From contig JAAYZK010000188.1 of NCBI GenBank assembly GCA_012514895.1, forward strand, positions 24,785 to 88,784: a DNA stretch of 64,000 nt, written 5' to 3'. The DNA is from Planctomycetota bacterium. Its GTDB lineage: Bacteria > Planctomycetota > Phycisphaerae > SM23-33 > FEN-1343. Below are positions 1 through 11,427 of the stretch, piece after piece. The notes beneath the pieces are model-generated. The model was not told where the DNA came from. It did not search any database and worked only from the letters and a program-made list of their open reading frames with translations. How positions within the stretch are numbered: the first letter of the stretch is position 1; each line of letters begins with the position of its first letter. The position numbers and the translations under genes are program-made.

Positions 1-1781
1 TACTGCCCCCGTTCGCCCAGCGCGGCGGTCAGGCCCTGCAGCGATGCCGTCGCGTTCGGATTCGCCGCGACGGCCTTCTTCCAGTACTCGATCGCCCCGT
101 CGACGTCCCCCCGCTGCTTGGCCAGGTACCCCAGGCCGTTCCAGGCGCCCGCCGTCTTGGGGTCGAGGGCGACGGCTTTCTCGAAAGCCTCCTGGGCGTC
201 GAGGCGCTTGCCCTGGTTGAACTGAGCCCAGCCCAGGCCGTTCCAGGCGTCGGCATAGGCGGGATCGGCCTGGACGGCCTGGCGGAAGCGGGCCTCGGCC
301 TGGGGCAGTTGCTGTTGCTGCCAGAGCTGCCAGCCCTCGGCGTGGAGACTCTCCGCCTGCCGCCTGCCGGCCGCGGGCCTTGACGAAGGCGCCGTGCTCC
401 CGGCGCCGGCCGGGGCGAGGATCGCGGTGACGGCGTGCGTCGTCTCGGGCGTGACGTCGCGCTGGAAGCAGTAAATGTCGTACCCGCCGGCCGAGCTCTT
501 CGAGTCCGGCGGCACGGAGGTCTCGATCACCCGGCGCCCCGCGGGCACGACGAGGTAGAACTGCTGAATGCCGTGCGCGCCGAGGCGGTTGCCCATGCGG
601 ACCTGCAGGCCCTCGGGCGTGTGCGGCAGGGGCCCGGCGGCGGGGCTCTGCCAGACGAACATCTGGGAGTCGCCGGGGTTGAGGGGATACCTGGGCGTCC
701 ACATCAGGGCGTGGGATCCGCCGCCGCCGGTCTTCTTGACGAGGCGGTAGTCCGGACGCGGCCCGGCGGGGTCCTTGGCGTCGAACAGGAGCACGTCGTC
801 GCCGTCCATGGACGTGATCCTCACTTCGTCCGTCCACGGCTTGCCGGTGGCGTTGTAGACGGCGATCAGCCCCGCCAGCACGCGGCGGTCCTGGTCGGTC
901 ACCAGGTGGATCTGCGCGCCGGCCTCCTGACCGCGCTGCCAGTAGGGCATGGCCGCGGCAAGGAAGCCGCCGAGCACCTGGTAGAGCGCCGCGTGGGGGA
1001 TCGCCAGCGTGTTGAGGCGCTGCGGCCCGCGGCCGGCGTTGATCTCCCTGGCCTGTTGAACCAGGGCCTCGGGCAGGGGCGTGGGGCTCCCGTCGGCGGC
1101 CCGTGTGGCGAAGAGGATCACGTACGGCGGGGCCGGCGTGCCGTCGGCGGCCTGGAAGCCGTCGTGGCCCGGGGCGTTCACGCCCACCCAGTACACCGTC
1201 CCGCTCTGGAGTTTCACCGGCAGCGTGCAGGTCGTGCCCGCCTTGTCGTAGCTGATCGGGCCGCTCCGCTCCGGGAACATCCCGCCGCTGCGGATGAACG
1301 CCCACCGATCCGTCAGCATCGGCCGGTCGAACGTGACGCTGACGGCCTCCAGCGACGGGTCGACGTCGTCGGCGAAGGCCTTCGGCACGGTGGCCGCCAC
1401 GCGCGGGGCGGCGTCAGCGGCCGGCCCATCCGCCCTGAGCTTCGCCAGCTCCCGCTGCGCCAGCTTCACCACTCCGGTCTCCTGCGGATACGCCGTCAGC
1501 ACGGCGTTCAGCTCCGCCGCGGCCCTGGCGGCGTCGCCCTTCCTGGCGTAGCACATCGCCAGCCGGTACTGCGCCTGAGCGGCGCACGACTGGCCCGCCG
1601 CGGCCTCCTTGACGACCTGCCGGTAGATCACAATGGCCGCGTCGAGGTCCCCGACCGTCTCTTCCGTGTAGATGCCCCGTTCCAGCAGCATCGCCGGCGT
1701 CTGGGCCGTCTGGGCCCGCCCCGCGCAGGGCCACGCCGCCGCCGCCATCCACAACGCCATCACCATCATCCTGCGTTTCAT
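1..1781 (-). CDS. Exported TPR-repeat protein (partial, C-terminus off window)
   Basis: The reading frame is open from an ATG at 1781 down to base 1, so the 3' end lies outside the window (593 codons seen). It starts with a short basic segment and an Ala/Trp-rich hydrophobic stretch ending near an ARA-Q-like site, so it is probably exported. An N-terminal TPR-like helical region of about 100 residues is followed by a beta-rich, Ig-like middle with no recognised catalytic motif, then at least two C-terminal TPR units with WNGLGWAQF and WNGLGYLAK signatures. TPR proteins usually act as protein-binding scaffolds. The start has an upstream GGGAGCGACG. The order TPR, beta domain, TPR is unusual and the function is unknown. 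Confidence 0.8.
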   Translation of the reverse strand, partial: MKRRMMVMALWMAAAAWPCAGRAQTAQTPAMLLERGIYTEETVGDLDAAIVIYRQVVKEAAAGQSCAAQAQYRLAMCYARKGDAARAAAELNAVLTAYPQETGVVKLAQRELAKLRADGPAADAAPRVAATVPKAFADDVDPSLEAVSVTFDRPMLTDRWAFIRSGGMFPERSGPISYDKAGTTCTLPVKLQSGTVYWVGVNAPGHDGFQAADGTPAPPYVILFATRAADGSPTPLPEALVQQAREINAGRGPQRLNTLAIPHAALYQVLGGFLAAAMPYWQRGQEAGAQIHLVTDQDRRVLAGLIAVYNATGKPWTDEVRITSMDGDDVLLFDAKDPAGPRPDYRLVKKTGGGGSHALMWTPRYPLNPGDSQMFVWQSPAAGPLPHTPEGLQVRMGNRLGAHGIQQFYLVVPAGRRVIETSVPPDSKSSAGGYDIYCFQRDVTPETTHAVTAILAPAGAGSTAPSSRPAAGRRQAESLHAEGWQLWQQQQLPQAEARFRQAVQADPAYADAWNGLGWAQFNQGKRLDAQEAFEKAVALDPKTAGAWNGLGYLAKQRGDVDGAIEYWKKAVAANPNATASLQGLTAALGERGQ

Positions 1782-1849
1782 CGTCGCTCCCTTTCCCAAA
1801 GAGGATACACTGAACGCATTGCCACTGCAGCGGGATTATCGGGCGCGAC

Positions 1850-1867
1850 TGTCACGCTTGTGTCACG
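1850..1867. repeat. Direct repeat TGTCACG, 11-bp period
   Basis: TGTCACG occurs at 1850-1856 and again at 1861-1867, one helical turn apart, in the 142-bp gap between the TPR gene start and the histidine-kinase stop. Same-face repeats suit a dimeric regulator, possibly acting on the TPR gene. No regulator is identified and chance is possible. Confidence 0.3.
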
Positions 1868-1923
1868 GCCCCGTCCTTTTCCGGTCCGATCCGCGGCGGG
1901 GGCGGACGGCCTTCCGCGGGCGC

Positions 1924-3837
1924 CTACACGGTGCGCCGGCCGTGGCGGCGGATGGTATCCAGGAGGAGGTCGGTCGAGCCGCTCTTGGTGAGGTAGGCGA
2001 CGGCACCGGCGTCGGTCATGGCGCCGGCGCGGTCGGCCTCGACGTACATGGACAGGCCGATGATGCGGATGTCGGGGTGGTCGGCGAGGATGAGGCGGGT
2101 GGCGGCCACGCCGTCCAGGCGGGGCATGGAGAAGTCCATGAGGACCACGTCGGGATGGAGCCGCCGCGCCAGGTCGACGGCCTCCTGGCCGTCGGCGGCC
2201 TGGCCGATGACGGCGATGTCGTCCTCCATGCCCAGGAACTGCGCCAGCCCCTCGCGCATGACGCTGTGGTCGTCGGCCAGCAGGACGGTGATCCGGCCGG
2301 CGGGGGCCGGCGGGATCTCGTGCGCCTCGCCGGCCGGTATCGCCCTGGCCGCCGGCGCCTCGGACGTCTCGCACGGCGCCAGCAGCGTGACGGCGGCGCC
2401 GCCGCCGGGGACGGCGGCGATCTCCATGCAGCCGCCGAGCATCTGCAGGCGCTCGCGGATGCTGAACAGGCCGAACCCGCCGGCCGACACGCCCCCCTTG
2501 GGGGAGGAGTCGACCGCCTCGGTGTCGAAGCCGGCGCCGCGGTCGCTGACGGTCAGGCGGATGCGGCCCTCCTCATCGGCGGCCAGGTCCACGCGGGCCT
2601 CGTTGACGCCGGCGTGCTTGATGACGTTGAACAGCAGTTCCCTGGCCGCCTGGAAAAGCAGCACCTTGCGGTCCTCCCGCAGCGGCGGGATGTCGCCGGC
2701 GACCTCCACCTCGACCGCCAGCCGGTACCGCTGCCGCATGAACCGCCCCAGCCACTCCAGCGCCGCCGGCAGGTCGGCCTCGTAGAGGATCGGCGGGGAC
2801 AGTTCGGCCGTCAGCGAGCGGGCGGCCTCGATCGCCTCGTCGAGCAGATCGTGGACCTGGTGGACGGAGGCGGCGTGTTCGTCGCCCACGCGGGAGGCCA
2901 GCATGTCCAGGGCGAAGCGGCCGGCGGCCAGCAGTTGCTGAAGATGGTCGTGCAGCACCTGGGCCAGCCGCTGGCGCTCCCGCTGCTCGGTCAGCGTCAG
3001 CTCCGACGTCAGGCGCGCCAACTGCCCGGCCCGCCGCTCCAGTTCGGCGGTGCGGTCGGCGACCCGCTGCTCGAGTTCGTCGCGGGCCTGCTGGAGCCGC
3101 TGCTCGGCGCGCTTCCGCTTGGTCACGTCGCGCCCGTAGATGTTCACGTACGCCTCGCCGGGGGGCTGGACGGCCGACACCCAGAGCGTCAGGTCGTCGG
3201 CGCCGGTGATCTCGGCCTCGACCACCCCGCAGTGCCGGTGCACGTCGGCGGCGACGTCGCGGACGGCCGCCGGGAGCGGCCCGCCGGGCGACCAGCCCAG
3301 GGCGGCCAGCCAGCGGCGGGCGGGGGCGTTGGCGTAGCCCAGGCTGCCGTCCGGGTCCAGCCGCATCACAGGGTTGGGGTTCTCCTCGGGGAACTGCGAC
3401 AGCCGCCGCAGGGCCTCCTCGGTCGCCTTGAGGTCGGTGATGTCCTGCACGATGCCGAAGCCGCTCTGGACCGCGCCGCCGGCGTCGAACTCCATGTAGG
3501 CCTTCTCGCGGACCCAGCGGACGGCGCCGTCGACGAGGATGCGGTGTTCGATGTCGTAGGGCTCGCCCCGCAGGCACGCCTGCCACATCGCCTGGACGTA
3601 CGTCCGGTCGTCGGGGTGGACCGATTCCAGAAACCGCTCGTACGTCAGGGGCGTGCCCTCGGGGATGCCGAAGATGCGGTAGGTCTCGGCCGACCAGGTC
3701 AGCACGTTCCGCCGGGTGTCGAGCCGCCAGTTCCCCAAGCGGCCGACGGCCTGGGCGCGCTGCAGGTCCTGCCGGGTCGCCAGGTGGCGATCCGTAGACC
3801 GGTCGTCATGCGATTCTGCTGGAATGCGGTCGGTCAT
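1924..3837 (-). CDS. Hybrid sensor histidine kinase (PAS-PAS-HisKA_3-HATPase-REC)
   Basis: This 637-residue soluble sensor has no membrane segment. A PAS_3-like domain spans about residues 33-142 and a second PAS about 146-240. A coiled coil at about 240-285 leads into a HisKA_3 dimerisation helix of the NarX/UhpB type, with His296 in VLHDHLQQ as the probable phosphorylated histidine. The HATPase_c domain has an N-box around Asn404 (LLFNVIKHAG) and G-boxes DRGAGFD and GGFGLF. A NarL-type receiver at 515-637 has Asp568 (VLMDFSMP) and Lys618. There is no DNA-binding output, so the signal must pass to another protein. The response regulator starting at 4020 is divergent and 182 bp away, a natural partner. 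The input signal is unknown but probably cytoplasmic. Confidence 0.9.
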   Translation of the reverse strand: MTDRIPAESHDDRSTDRHLATRQDLQRAQAVGRLGNWRLDTRRNVLTWSAETYRIFGIPEGTPLTYERFLESVHPDDRTYVQAMWQACLRGEPYDIEHRILVDGAVRWVREKAYMEFDAGGAVQSGFGIVQDITDLKATEEALRRLSQFPEENPNPVMRLDPDGSLGYANAPARRWLAALGWSPGGPLPAAVRDVAADVHRHCGVVEAEITGADDLTLWVSAVQPPGEAYVNIYGRDVTKRKRAEQRLQQARDELEQRVADRTAELERRAGQLARLTSELTLTEQRERQRLAQVLHDHLQQLLAAGRFALDMLASRVGDEHAASVHQVHDLLDEAIEAARSLTAELSPPILYEADLPAALEWLGRFMRQRYRLAVEVEVAGDIPPLREDRKVLLFQAARELLFNVIKHAGVNEARVDLAADEEGRIRLTVSDRGAGFDTEAVDSSPKGGVSAGGFGLFSIRERLQMLGGCMEIAAVPGGGAAVTLLAPCETSEAPAARAIPAGEAHEIPPAPAGRITVLLADDHSVMREGLAQFLGMEDDIAVIGQAADGQEAVDLARRLHPDVVLMDFSMPRLDGVAATRLILADHPDIRIIGLSMYVEADRAGAMTDAGAVAYLTKSGSTDLLLDTIRRHGRRTV

Positions 3838-4008
3838 GGTGTCCCGTATCCAGAACTATGAAACTATAGTACACTACGCCCCATCGGACCGCCACGATCG
3901 ACAGTTTCGTAAGATGTTCGGCGTCCCGGCCTTGGGCGCCCCTGCCCGAGGCGGCCTTCCCGCCGCGGCGGGGGAGCCGGCCGGGCGGACGGTCGAGGGG
4001 GCCGCGGG

Positions 4009-4014
4009 TATAAT
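4009..4014 (+). promoter_or_regulatory. -10 box TATAAT, six bases before an ATG
   Basis: A perfect TATAAT ends five bases before the ATG at 4020, so transcription would begin at or next to the start codon and give a leaderless mRNA. The region 17 bp upstream (CGGACG) is a weak -35, so this rests on the -10 alone. No Shine-Dalgarno lies in front of the ATG, which fits. Confidence 0.5.
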
Positions 4015-4019
4015 GGGGC

Positions 4020-4664
4020 ATGGCGACGATACGGGACCAGGCGACGTCGGCGATCGCGGTGCTGCTGGTGGAAGACAGCGAGATCTTCGCCAGGGTGCTC
4101 AAGCAGGCCCTTGCCGAGACGGACTTCGCCGACTTCGAGATCACCCACGCCGTCTCGCTGGCCCAGGCGGAGGCTCGCCTGGGCGAGGCGCCCTTCGACG
4201 TCCTGCTGCTGGACCTGTCGCTGCCGGACAGCCGGGGGATGCGGACGCTGGATGCGGTTCACGCCGCGTCGCCGCAGACGCCGATCGTCGTGCTGACGGC
4301 CAGCGACGACGAGATGCTCGGGCGCGAGGCAGTCCGCCGGGGGGCGCAGGACTTCCTCATCAAGGGCCAGGCCGACGATCGGCTGGTCGCCCGCGCGATC
4401 CGCTACGCCATTGAACGCCGCGAGATCCTCCAGGAGCGCGACCGGCTCATCGGCGAACTGCAGTCGGCCCTCGACCGCGTCAAGCAGCTCAGCGGGCTGC
4501 TGCCGATCTGCAGCAACTGCAAGAAGGTCCGCGACGACCGGGGGTACTGGAGCCAGATCGAGTCGTACATCCGCGAGCACTCCGAGGCGGAGTTCAGCCA
4601 CGGCCTGTGCCCCGAGTGCGCCGCCAAGCTCTACCCGGAGATCTTCTCCGAGGAAGAGGCGTGA
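4020..4664 (+). CDS. Response regulator with C-terminal Cys-pair domain
   Basis: This 214-residue protein has a receiver at about 12-130, with acidic pocket VEDS, phospho-acceptor Asp65 (VLLLDLSLPD) and Lys115 (DFLIKG). A short coiled coil (about 132-158) leads to a C-terminal module with two cysteine pairs, Cys164/Cys167 (PICSNCKKVRDD) and Cys197/Cys200 (GLCPEC), with GYW and FSHG between them. The same tail is known at the end of many PAS and receiver proteins, where it is presumed to bind metal or act as a redox switch. There is no HTH, so the output is likely protein-protein contact. It is divergent from the hybrid kinase, suggesting a two-component pair. The mRNA is probably leaderless. 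Confidence 0.85.
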   Translation: MATIRDQATSAIAVLLVEDSEIFARVLKQALAETDFADFEITHAVSLAQAEARLGEAPFDVLLLDLSLPDSRGMRTLDAVHAASPQTPIVVLTASDDEMLGREAVRRGAQDFLIKGQADDRLVARAIRYAIERREILQERDRLIGELQSALDRVKQLSGLLPICSNCKKVRDDRGYWSQIESYIREHSEAEFSHGLCPECAAKLYPEIFSEEEA

Positions 4665-4800
4665 GGCCTGAGCTACGGCGAATGGCTTCCTGCGGTTGGG
4701 GACGTTTGCGTTCCCGGCGCCCCGCGCTTCAAGCTTCGAGCCTTCCCTGGCGCGTATGATTCTGCTGGGACGGCTGTTCGGTCGGCAAGGAAGGCGGAGG

Positions 4801-6912
4801 ATGCCGCGGGACGCATTAGTCACGCTTGCCCAACTGTTCGGGGTGCAGACATCCTACTTCGACACCCGGGGCAGACTCGTCGAGGCGGGGATCGAGCCGC
4901 TGCTGGCGGTGCTGCGCGAGCTGGGGGCCGAGTTGGCGCATCCGGGCGAGGCGGCCGACGCCTGCCGCCGGCGGCGCCAGGGGCTGTGGCGGGAGGTGCT
5001 GCCGAAGGCGCAGGTCCGCTGGCGGGAGGCGCCGGGGGGTGTCCGGCTGCGTCTGGCGGCCGACGAGGCGGCCGGGGCCTTCGCCTGCCGTCTGCACAGC
5101 GAGGACGGGCAGGAGCGCCGCTGGACGGGCCGCCTGGAGGACCTGCCGGTGCGGCGGGGCGCGTCGGTGGAGGGCGTGCCGTACGTCCGCACGGCGCTGC
5201 CGCTTCCGGATGATCTGCCGGCTGGCTACCACCACCTGGACGTCGACTGCGGGGGCCGCACGCACGGCACGATGGTCATCGTCGCCCCCGGCCGCGCGTT
5301 CGCCCCGCCGCCGCGCCGGGTCTGGGGGCTGTTCCTGCCGGTCCACGCCCTGCACCGCCAGGGCAGTTGGGGCGCCGGCGACCTGGGGGACTTCAAGGCC
5401 CTGCTGGACTGGACGGCCGACCACGGCGGGTCGGTCGTGGGCTGCCTGCCGCTGCTGGCGCGGGCGTGGGAGCTGGGGGGGGACGTCAGCCCGTATTCGC
5501 CGATGAGCCGCCTGTTCTTCGACGAGTTTTACATCGACGTTGCCGTCGCCGCCGAGATGAGCGAATGCCGCGCGGCCCTGGAGCTGATGCGGTCGGACGA
5601 GTTCCAGGCGGCCGTCCGTGGGCTGTGGTCGGCCGACCTGGTGGACTACCGCCGGCAGATGACCCTCAAGCGGCGGGTCCTGGAGATCCTGTCGGACTGG
5701 TTCTTCGCCGAGGCGCCGGACCGGTCGGATTTCGAGCGTTTTCTGCGGGAGGTGCCCGACGCCGAGCGTTTCGCCCGGTTTCGGGCCGTCTGTCGCCGCC
5801 AGGGCCGTCCGTGGGGTCAGTGGCCCGAGGCGCTGCGGAACGGGCACCTGCGGCCGGAGGACTACAGCCAGCGGGACGTGCGGTACTTCCTGTTCACGCA
5901 GTGGCAGGTCCGCCGCCAGCTTCAGGCCGTCGCCCGCCGCGCCGACGAGCGGGGCGTGTCGGTGTACCTGGACCTGCCGCTGGGGTCCAGCCCGGACGGC
6001 TACGACCTGTGGGCGTGGCGGGACAGCTTCGCCGCGGGCATGGCGATGGGGGCCCCGCCGGACGATTTCCACCCCGGCGGTCAGAACTGGGGGCTGGCCC
6101 CGCTGCACCCGCGACGGCTGCGGGACCACCAGTACGCGTATTTCCGGGCGATCGTCGCCGCCCAGCTCGACCTGGCGGGGATGCTCCGGCTGGACCACGT
6201 GATGGGGCTGCACCGGCTGTTCTGGATCCCCTCGGGGATGGCGGCGGCCCAGGGCGTGTACGTCCACTCGTGCGCCGAGGAGCTGCTGGCGGTGCTGACG
6301 GTGGAGAGCCACCGCCGGCAGGTGGTCCTGGTGGGGGAGAACCTCGGCACCGTGCCCGACACGGTGGGCCGCTCGATGGACCGTCACGGCCTGATGGGGA
6401 TGTACGTGCTGCCCTTCGAGATCCGCCCCGGCGCCGACCCGCCGGTGCGGCCGCCGCGGGCCGATCATCTGGCGTCGCTGAACACGCACGACATGCCCCC
6501 CTTCGCCGGCTTCTGGCAGGACGCCGACGTCGAGGCCCGTCGCGCCGCCGGCGAGCTGGCCGACGACAACGTCGGCGCCGAGCACGACCGGCGGGACAGC
6601 CTCCGCCGGGCGCTGCTGGAGGCGCTGGGCGGCCTGGGCCTGCACCCGGCGGCCGACGACCTGTCGGCGGTGCTGGACGCGTGCCTGGAACTGCTGGGAC
6701 GCAGCGCCGCCCGGGTAGTGCTGGTGAACGTGGAGGACCTGTGGCTGGAGACGCAGGAGCAGAACCGGCCCGGCGTGGACGATCCGGCCAACTGGCGCAG
6801 TCGAGCGCGCCATCGCCTGGAGGAGTTCGACGCCCTGGACGCGGTGGCGGGGCGCCTGCGGCGGCTGGCGGCGGCGAGGGACGCCCCGGTCGCCCGGCGG
6901 GGCGGGGGATGA
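4801..6912 (+). CDS. malQ: 4-alpha-glucanotransferase (GH77, amylomaltase)
   Basis: This 703-residue enzyme is in the usual range for GH77. It moves alpha-1,4-glucan segments between maltooligosaccharides (disproportionation). The fold-defining motifs are present: the nucleophile region MLRLDHVMGLHRLFWIP, the acid/base region LVGENLGTVPD and the third carboxylate in LNTHDMPPFAGFW, plus the GH77-typical GAPPDDFHPGGQNWG. The start at 4801 follows AAGGAAGGCGGAGG; an in-frame ATG at 4756 adds only a basic stretch and is less likely. It is the first gene of a four-gene operon with glgX, treY and treZ (gap to glgX only 4 bp). In this setting it probably reshapes short glucans into substrates long enough for TreY. 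Confidence 0.95.
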   Translation: MPRDALVTLAQLFGVQTSYFDTRGRLVEAGIEPLLAVLRELGAELAHPGEAADACRRRRQGLWREVLPKAQVRWREAPGGVRLRLAADEAAGAFACRLHSEDGQERRWTGRLEDLPVRRGASVEGVPYVRTALPLPDDLPAGYHHLDVDCGGRTHGTMVIVAPGRAFAPPPRRVWGLFLPVHALHRQGSWGAGDLGDFKALLDWTADHGGSVVGCLPLLARAWELGGDVSPYSPMSRLFFDEFYIDVAVAAEMSECRAALELMRSDEFQAAVRGLWSADLVDYRRQMTLKRRVLEILSDWFFAEAPDRSDFERFLREVPDAERFARFRAVCRRQGRPWGQWPEALRNGHLRPEDYSQRDVRYFLFTQWQVRRQLQAVARRADERGVSVYLDLPLGSSPDGYDLWAWRDSFAAGMAMGAPPDDFHPGGQNWGLAPLHPRRLRDHQYAYFRAIVAAQLDLAGMLRLDHVMGLHRLFWIPSGMAAAQGVYVHSCAEELLAVLTVESHRRQVVLVGENLGTVPDTVGRSMDRHGLMGMYVLPFEIRPGADPPVRPPRADHLASLNTHDMPPFAGFWQDADVEARRAAGELADDNVGAEHDRRDSLRRALLEALGGLGLHPAADDLSAVLDACLELLGRSAARVVLVNVEDLWLETQEQNRPGVDDPANWRSRARHRLEEFDALDAVAGRLRRLAAARDAPVARRGGG

Positions 6913-6916
6913 AGGC

Positions 6917-9010
<2,094 letters not shown>

Positions 9011-9014
9011 CGCA

Positions 9015-11423
9015 ATGTCCCAACCCGTCGCGACCTACCGCCTGCAGCTTCAGGCCGGCTTCGGTTTCGACGACGCCGCCGCGGTCGCCGGCTACCTGGC
9101 GGCGCTGGGCGTCAGCCACGTGTACCTCTCGCCCGTCCTGGCGGCGCGGCCCGGCAGCACGCACGGCTACGACGTGATCGACCCCACGCGGGTCAGTCCC
9201 GAGCTGGGGGGCGAGGCGGGCTTCAGACGGATGGTCGGCGTCTTCCGGGAGCACGGCCTGGGCGTCGTGCTGGACATCGTGCCCAACCACATGGCCGTCT
9301 GGCCGGCCAACCACCTGTGGCTCGACGTGCTCGCCCGCGGCCGCGACAGCCGCTGGGCCGGCTTCTTCGACATCGACTGGGACCCGCCCTGGGAGGAACT
9401 GCGGGGCAAGGTCCTCCTGCCCATCCTGGGCGACCACTACGGGGCGATGCTCGCCGACGGGCGGATCGCGCCGGTCCTGAAGGACGGCCGCCTCGTCCTG
9501 CGGTGCGGCGAGCTGGAACTGCCGCTGAGCGGCGCCGAGGCGACGGCCGAAACGGTCGAGGCCCTCGCCCGCGATCCCCAGCGCCTCCACCGCCTGCTGG
9601 GCGAACAGCACTACCTCCTGGCGTACTGGCCCGCCGCCGCCAGCATGATCAACTACCGCCGGTTCTTCGACATCACCCACCTGGTCGGCCTGTGCGTCGA
9701 ACGGCCGGAGGTCTTCCAGCACATCCATCAGCTCCCGCTGGCGTGGATCGCCGAGGGCCTCGTCCAGGGCCTCCGCGTCGATCACCCGGACGGCCTGCGG
9801 GACCCGAAGGCGTACTTCGACCACCTGCGCTCAGCGGCGCCGGAGGCGTGGATCGTCGCCGAGAAGATCCTCACCGGCCAGGAGCGCCTCCCCGCCTGGG
9901 CCGTGGACGGCACGACCGGCTATGACTTCGCCAACGCCGTCGGGGGGCTTTTCATCGATCCCTGCGCCGAGCGGCCCCTGACCGACTTCTACGCCGAGTT
10001 CACCGGGGCGACGGACGGCTTCGCCGACGTCGCCCGGCGCGGCAAGCGCGAGATGCTCGACGCCCTGTTCGGCGGGGACCTCGACCGCCTCGTGGAGCGC
10101 CTCGTGCGGATCGCCCAGCGCCGGCCCGCCTGGCGGGATCTCACCCGGCGGCAGCTCCGCGGCGCCCTGCGGGAACTGGCCGCCTGCCTGCCGACCTACC
10201 GCACCTACGTCGACGACGGTCCGGCGGGCCCCTTGGCCGCCGACGCCGCCCGCATCGGCCGCGCGGTCGCCGAGGCGCGGGGCGACGGCGACGACCCGTT
10301 GGTCTGGGACTACCTGGCGGCGGTGCTGAGCAAGCGGGTGGACGACCCCGAGGCCATGGAGGTCGTCGCGCGATTCCAGCAGCTCACCGGGGCGGCGGCG
10401 GCCAAGGGCGTCGAGGACACGGCCCTGTACCGCTACCTCCGCCTGGCGTCGCTCAACGAGGTCGGCGGCGACCCGGGGCGTTTCGGGGTGCCGGTCGAGG
10501 CGTTCCACCGCTTCTGCCTGGACCGCCAGTGCCGCTGGCCGTCGAGCCTGCTGGGCACCTCGACGCACGACACGAAGCGCAGCGAGGATGTCCGCCTGCG
10601 AATCAGCGCGCTTACGGAGATGCCCGACGCGTGGATCGACGCCGTCCGCCGCTGGGGAGGCGTCGGGCGCGGGGTCCGGCCGGGCCGCAATGACGAGTAC
10701 CTGCTCTACCAGACGCTCATCGGTGCCTGGCCGCTCGAACGCGAGAGGCTGGACGCCTACGCTGTCAAGGCCGCCCGCGAGGCCAAGGTGCACACCTCCT
10801 GGACGTCGCCTAGCGAGGCATACGAGGATGCGCTGAAGGGGTTCATCGCGGCCCTGCTGGCCGACGCGGCCTTCCTGGATGACCTGAAGCGCCTCGTGGA
10901 TCGGCTGGCCCCCGCGGCCCGCATTCACTCGCTCGCCCAGACGCTGCTCAAGTGCACCTGCCCGGGCGTGCCGGACTTCTACCAGGGCAGCGAGCTGTGG
11001 ACCAACAGCCTGGTCGATCCGGACAACCGCCGTCCGGTCGACTTCGACGCGCGCCGGCGCCTCCTGGCCGAGGCGCCGCCCGCCATGGACACGGCGGCGC
11101 CCAAGCTGAGGGTCATCCACACGGCCCTCCGGGTCCGCCGGGGCTGCCCCGAGGCGTTCGGGCCGCAGGGCCGGTACGAGCCGCTCCAGACCGAGGGCGC
11201 CGCCGCCGACCACCTGGTCGCCTTCGCCCGCGGCGATAGGGTCGTGACCGTCGTCCCCCGCCTCGTGCTGCACCTGGACGGGTGCTGGGGCGGCACGGCG
11301 TTCCGCCTGCCGGCAGGGCGCTACCGCGATGCCTTTACGGACCGCGTCTTCCAGGGCGGCTGGGTCCGCGTCCGAGACGTTTTTGGCACCTTGTGCGCAG
11401 GACTTCTGGTGAAAGAGGGGTGA
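9015..11423 (+). CDS. treY: Maltooligosyltrehalose synthase (GH13_26)
   Basis: TreY converts the reducing-end glucose of a maltooligosaccharide to an alpha,alpha-1,1 linkage, giving maltooligosyltrehalose. The ATG at 9015 begins MSQPVATYRLQL, the standard family N-terminus; a GTG at 9000 would add five residues and overlap glgX. Diagnostic motifs are LDIVPNHMAVW, GLRVDHPDGLRDP (nucleophile), IVAEKIL (acid/base) and GTSTHDTKRSEDVRLR. The length (802 residues) is slightly longer than typical. No strong ribosome site is seen, which fits coupling to glgX. It lies 4 bp before treZ, its pathway partner. Confidence 0.96.
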   Translation: MSQPVATYRLQLQAGFGFDDAAAVAGYLAALGVSHVYLSPVLAARPGSTHGYDVIDPTRVSPELGGEAGFRRMVGVFREHGLGVVLDIVPNHMAVWPANHLWLDVLARGRDSRWAGFFDIDWDPPWEELRGKVLLPILGDHYGAMLADGRIAPVLKDGRLVLRCGELELPLSGAEATAETVEALARDPQRLHRLLGEQHYLLAYWPAAASMINYRRFFDITHLVGLCVERPEVFQHIHQLPLAWIAEGLVQGLRVDHPDGLRDPKAYFDHLRSAAPEAWIVAEKILTGQERLPAWAVDGTTGYDFANAVGGLFIDPCAERPLTDFYAEFTGATDGFADVARRGKREMLDALFGGDLDRLVERLVRIAQRRPAWRDLTRRQLRGALRELAACLPTYRTYVDDGPAGPLAADAARIGRAVAEARGDGDDPLVWDYLAAVLSKRVDDPEAMEVVARFQQLTGAAAAKGVEDTALYRYLRLASLNEVGGDPGRFGVPVEAFHRFCLDRQCRWPSSLLGTSTHDTKRSEDVRLRISALTEMPDAWIDAVRRWGGVGRGVRPGRNDEYLLYQTLIGAWPLERERLDAYAVKAAREAKVHTSWTSPSEAYEDALKGFIAALLADAAFLDDLKRLVDRLAPAARIHSLAQTLLKCTCPGVPDFYQGSELWTNSLVDPDNRRPVDFDARRRLLAEAPPAMDTAAPKLRVIHTALRVRRGCPEAFGPQGRYEPLQTEGAAADHLVAFARGDRVVTVVPRLVLHLDGCWGGTAFRLPAGRYRDAFTDRVFQGGWVRVRDVFGTLCAGLLVKEG

Positions 11424-11427
11424 GAGC

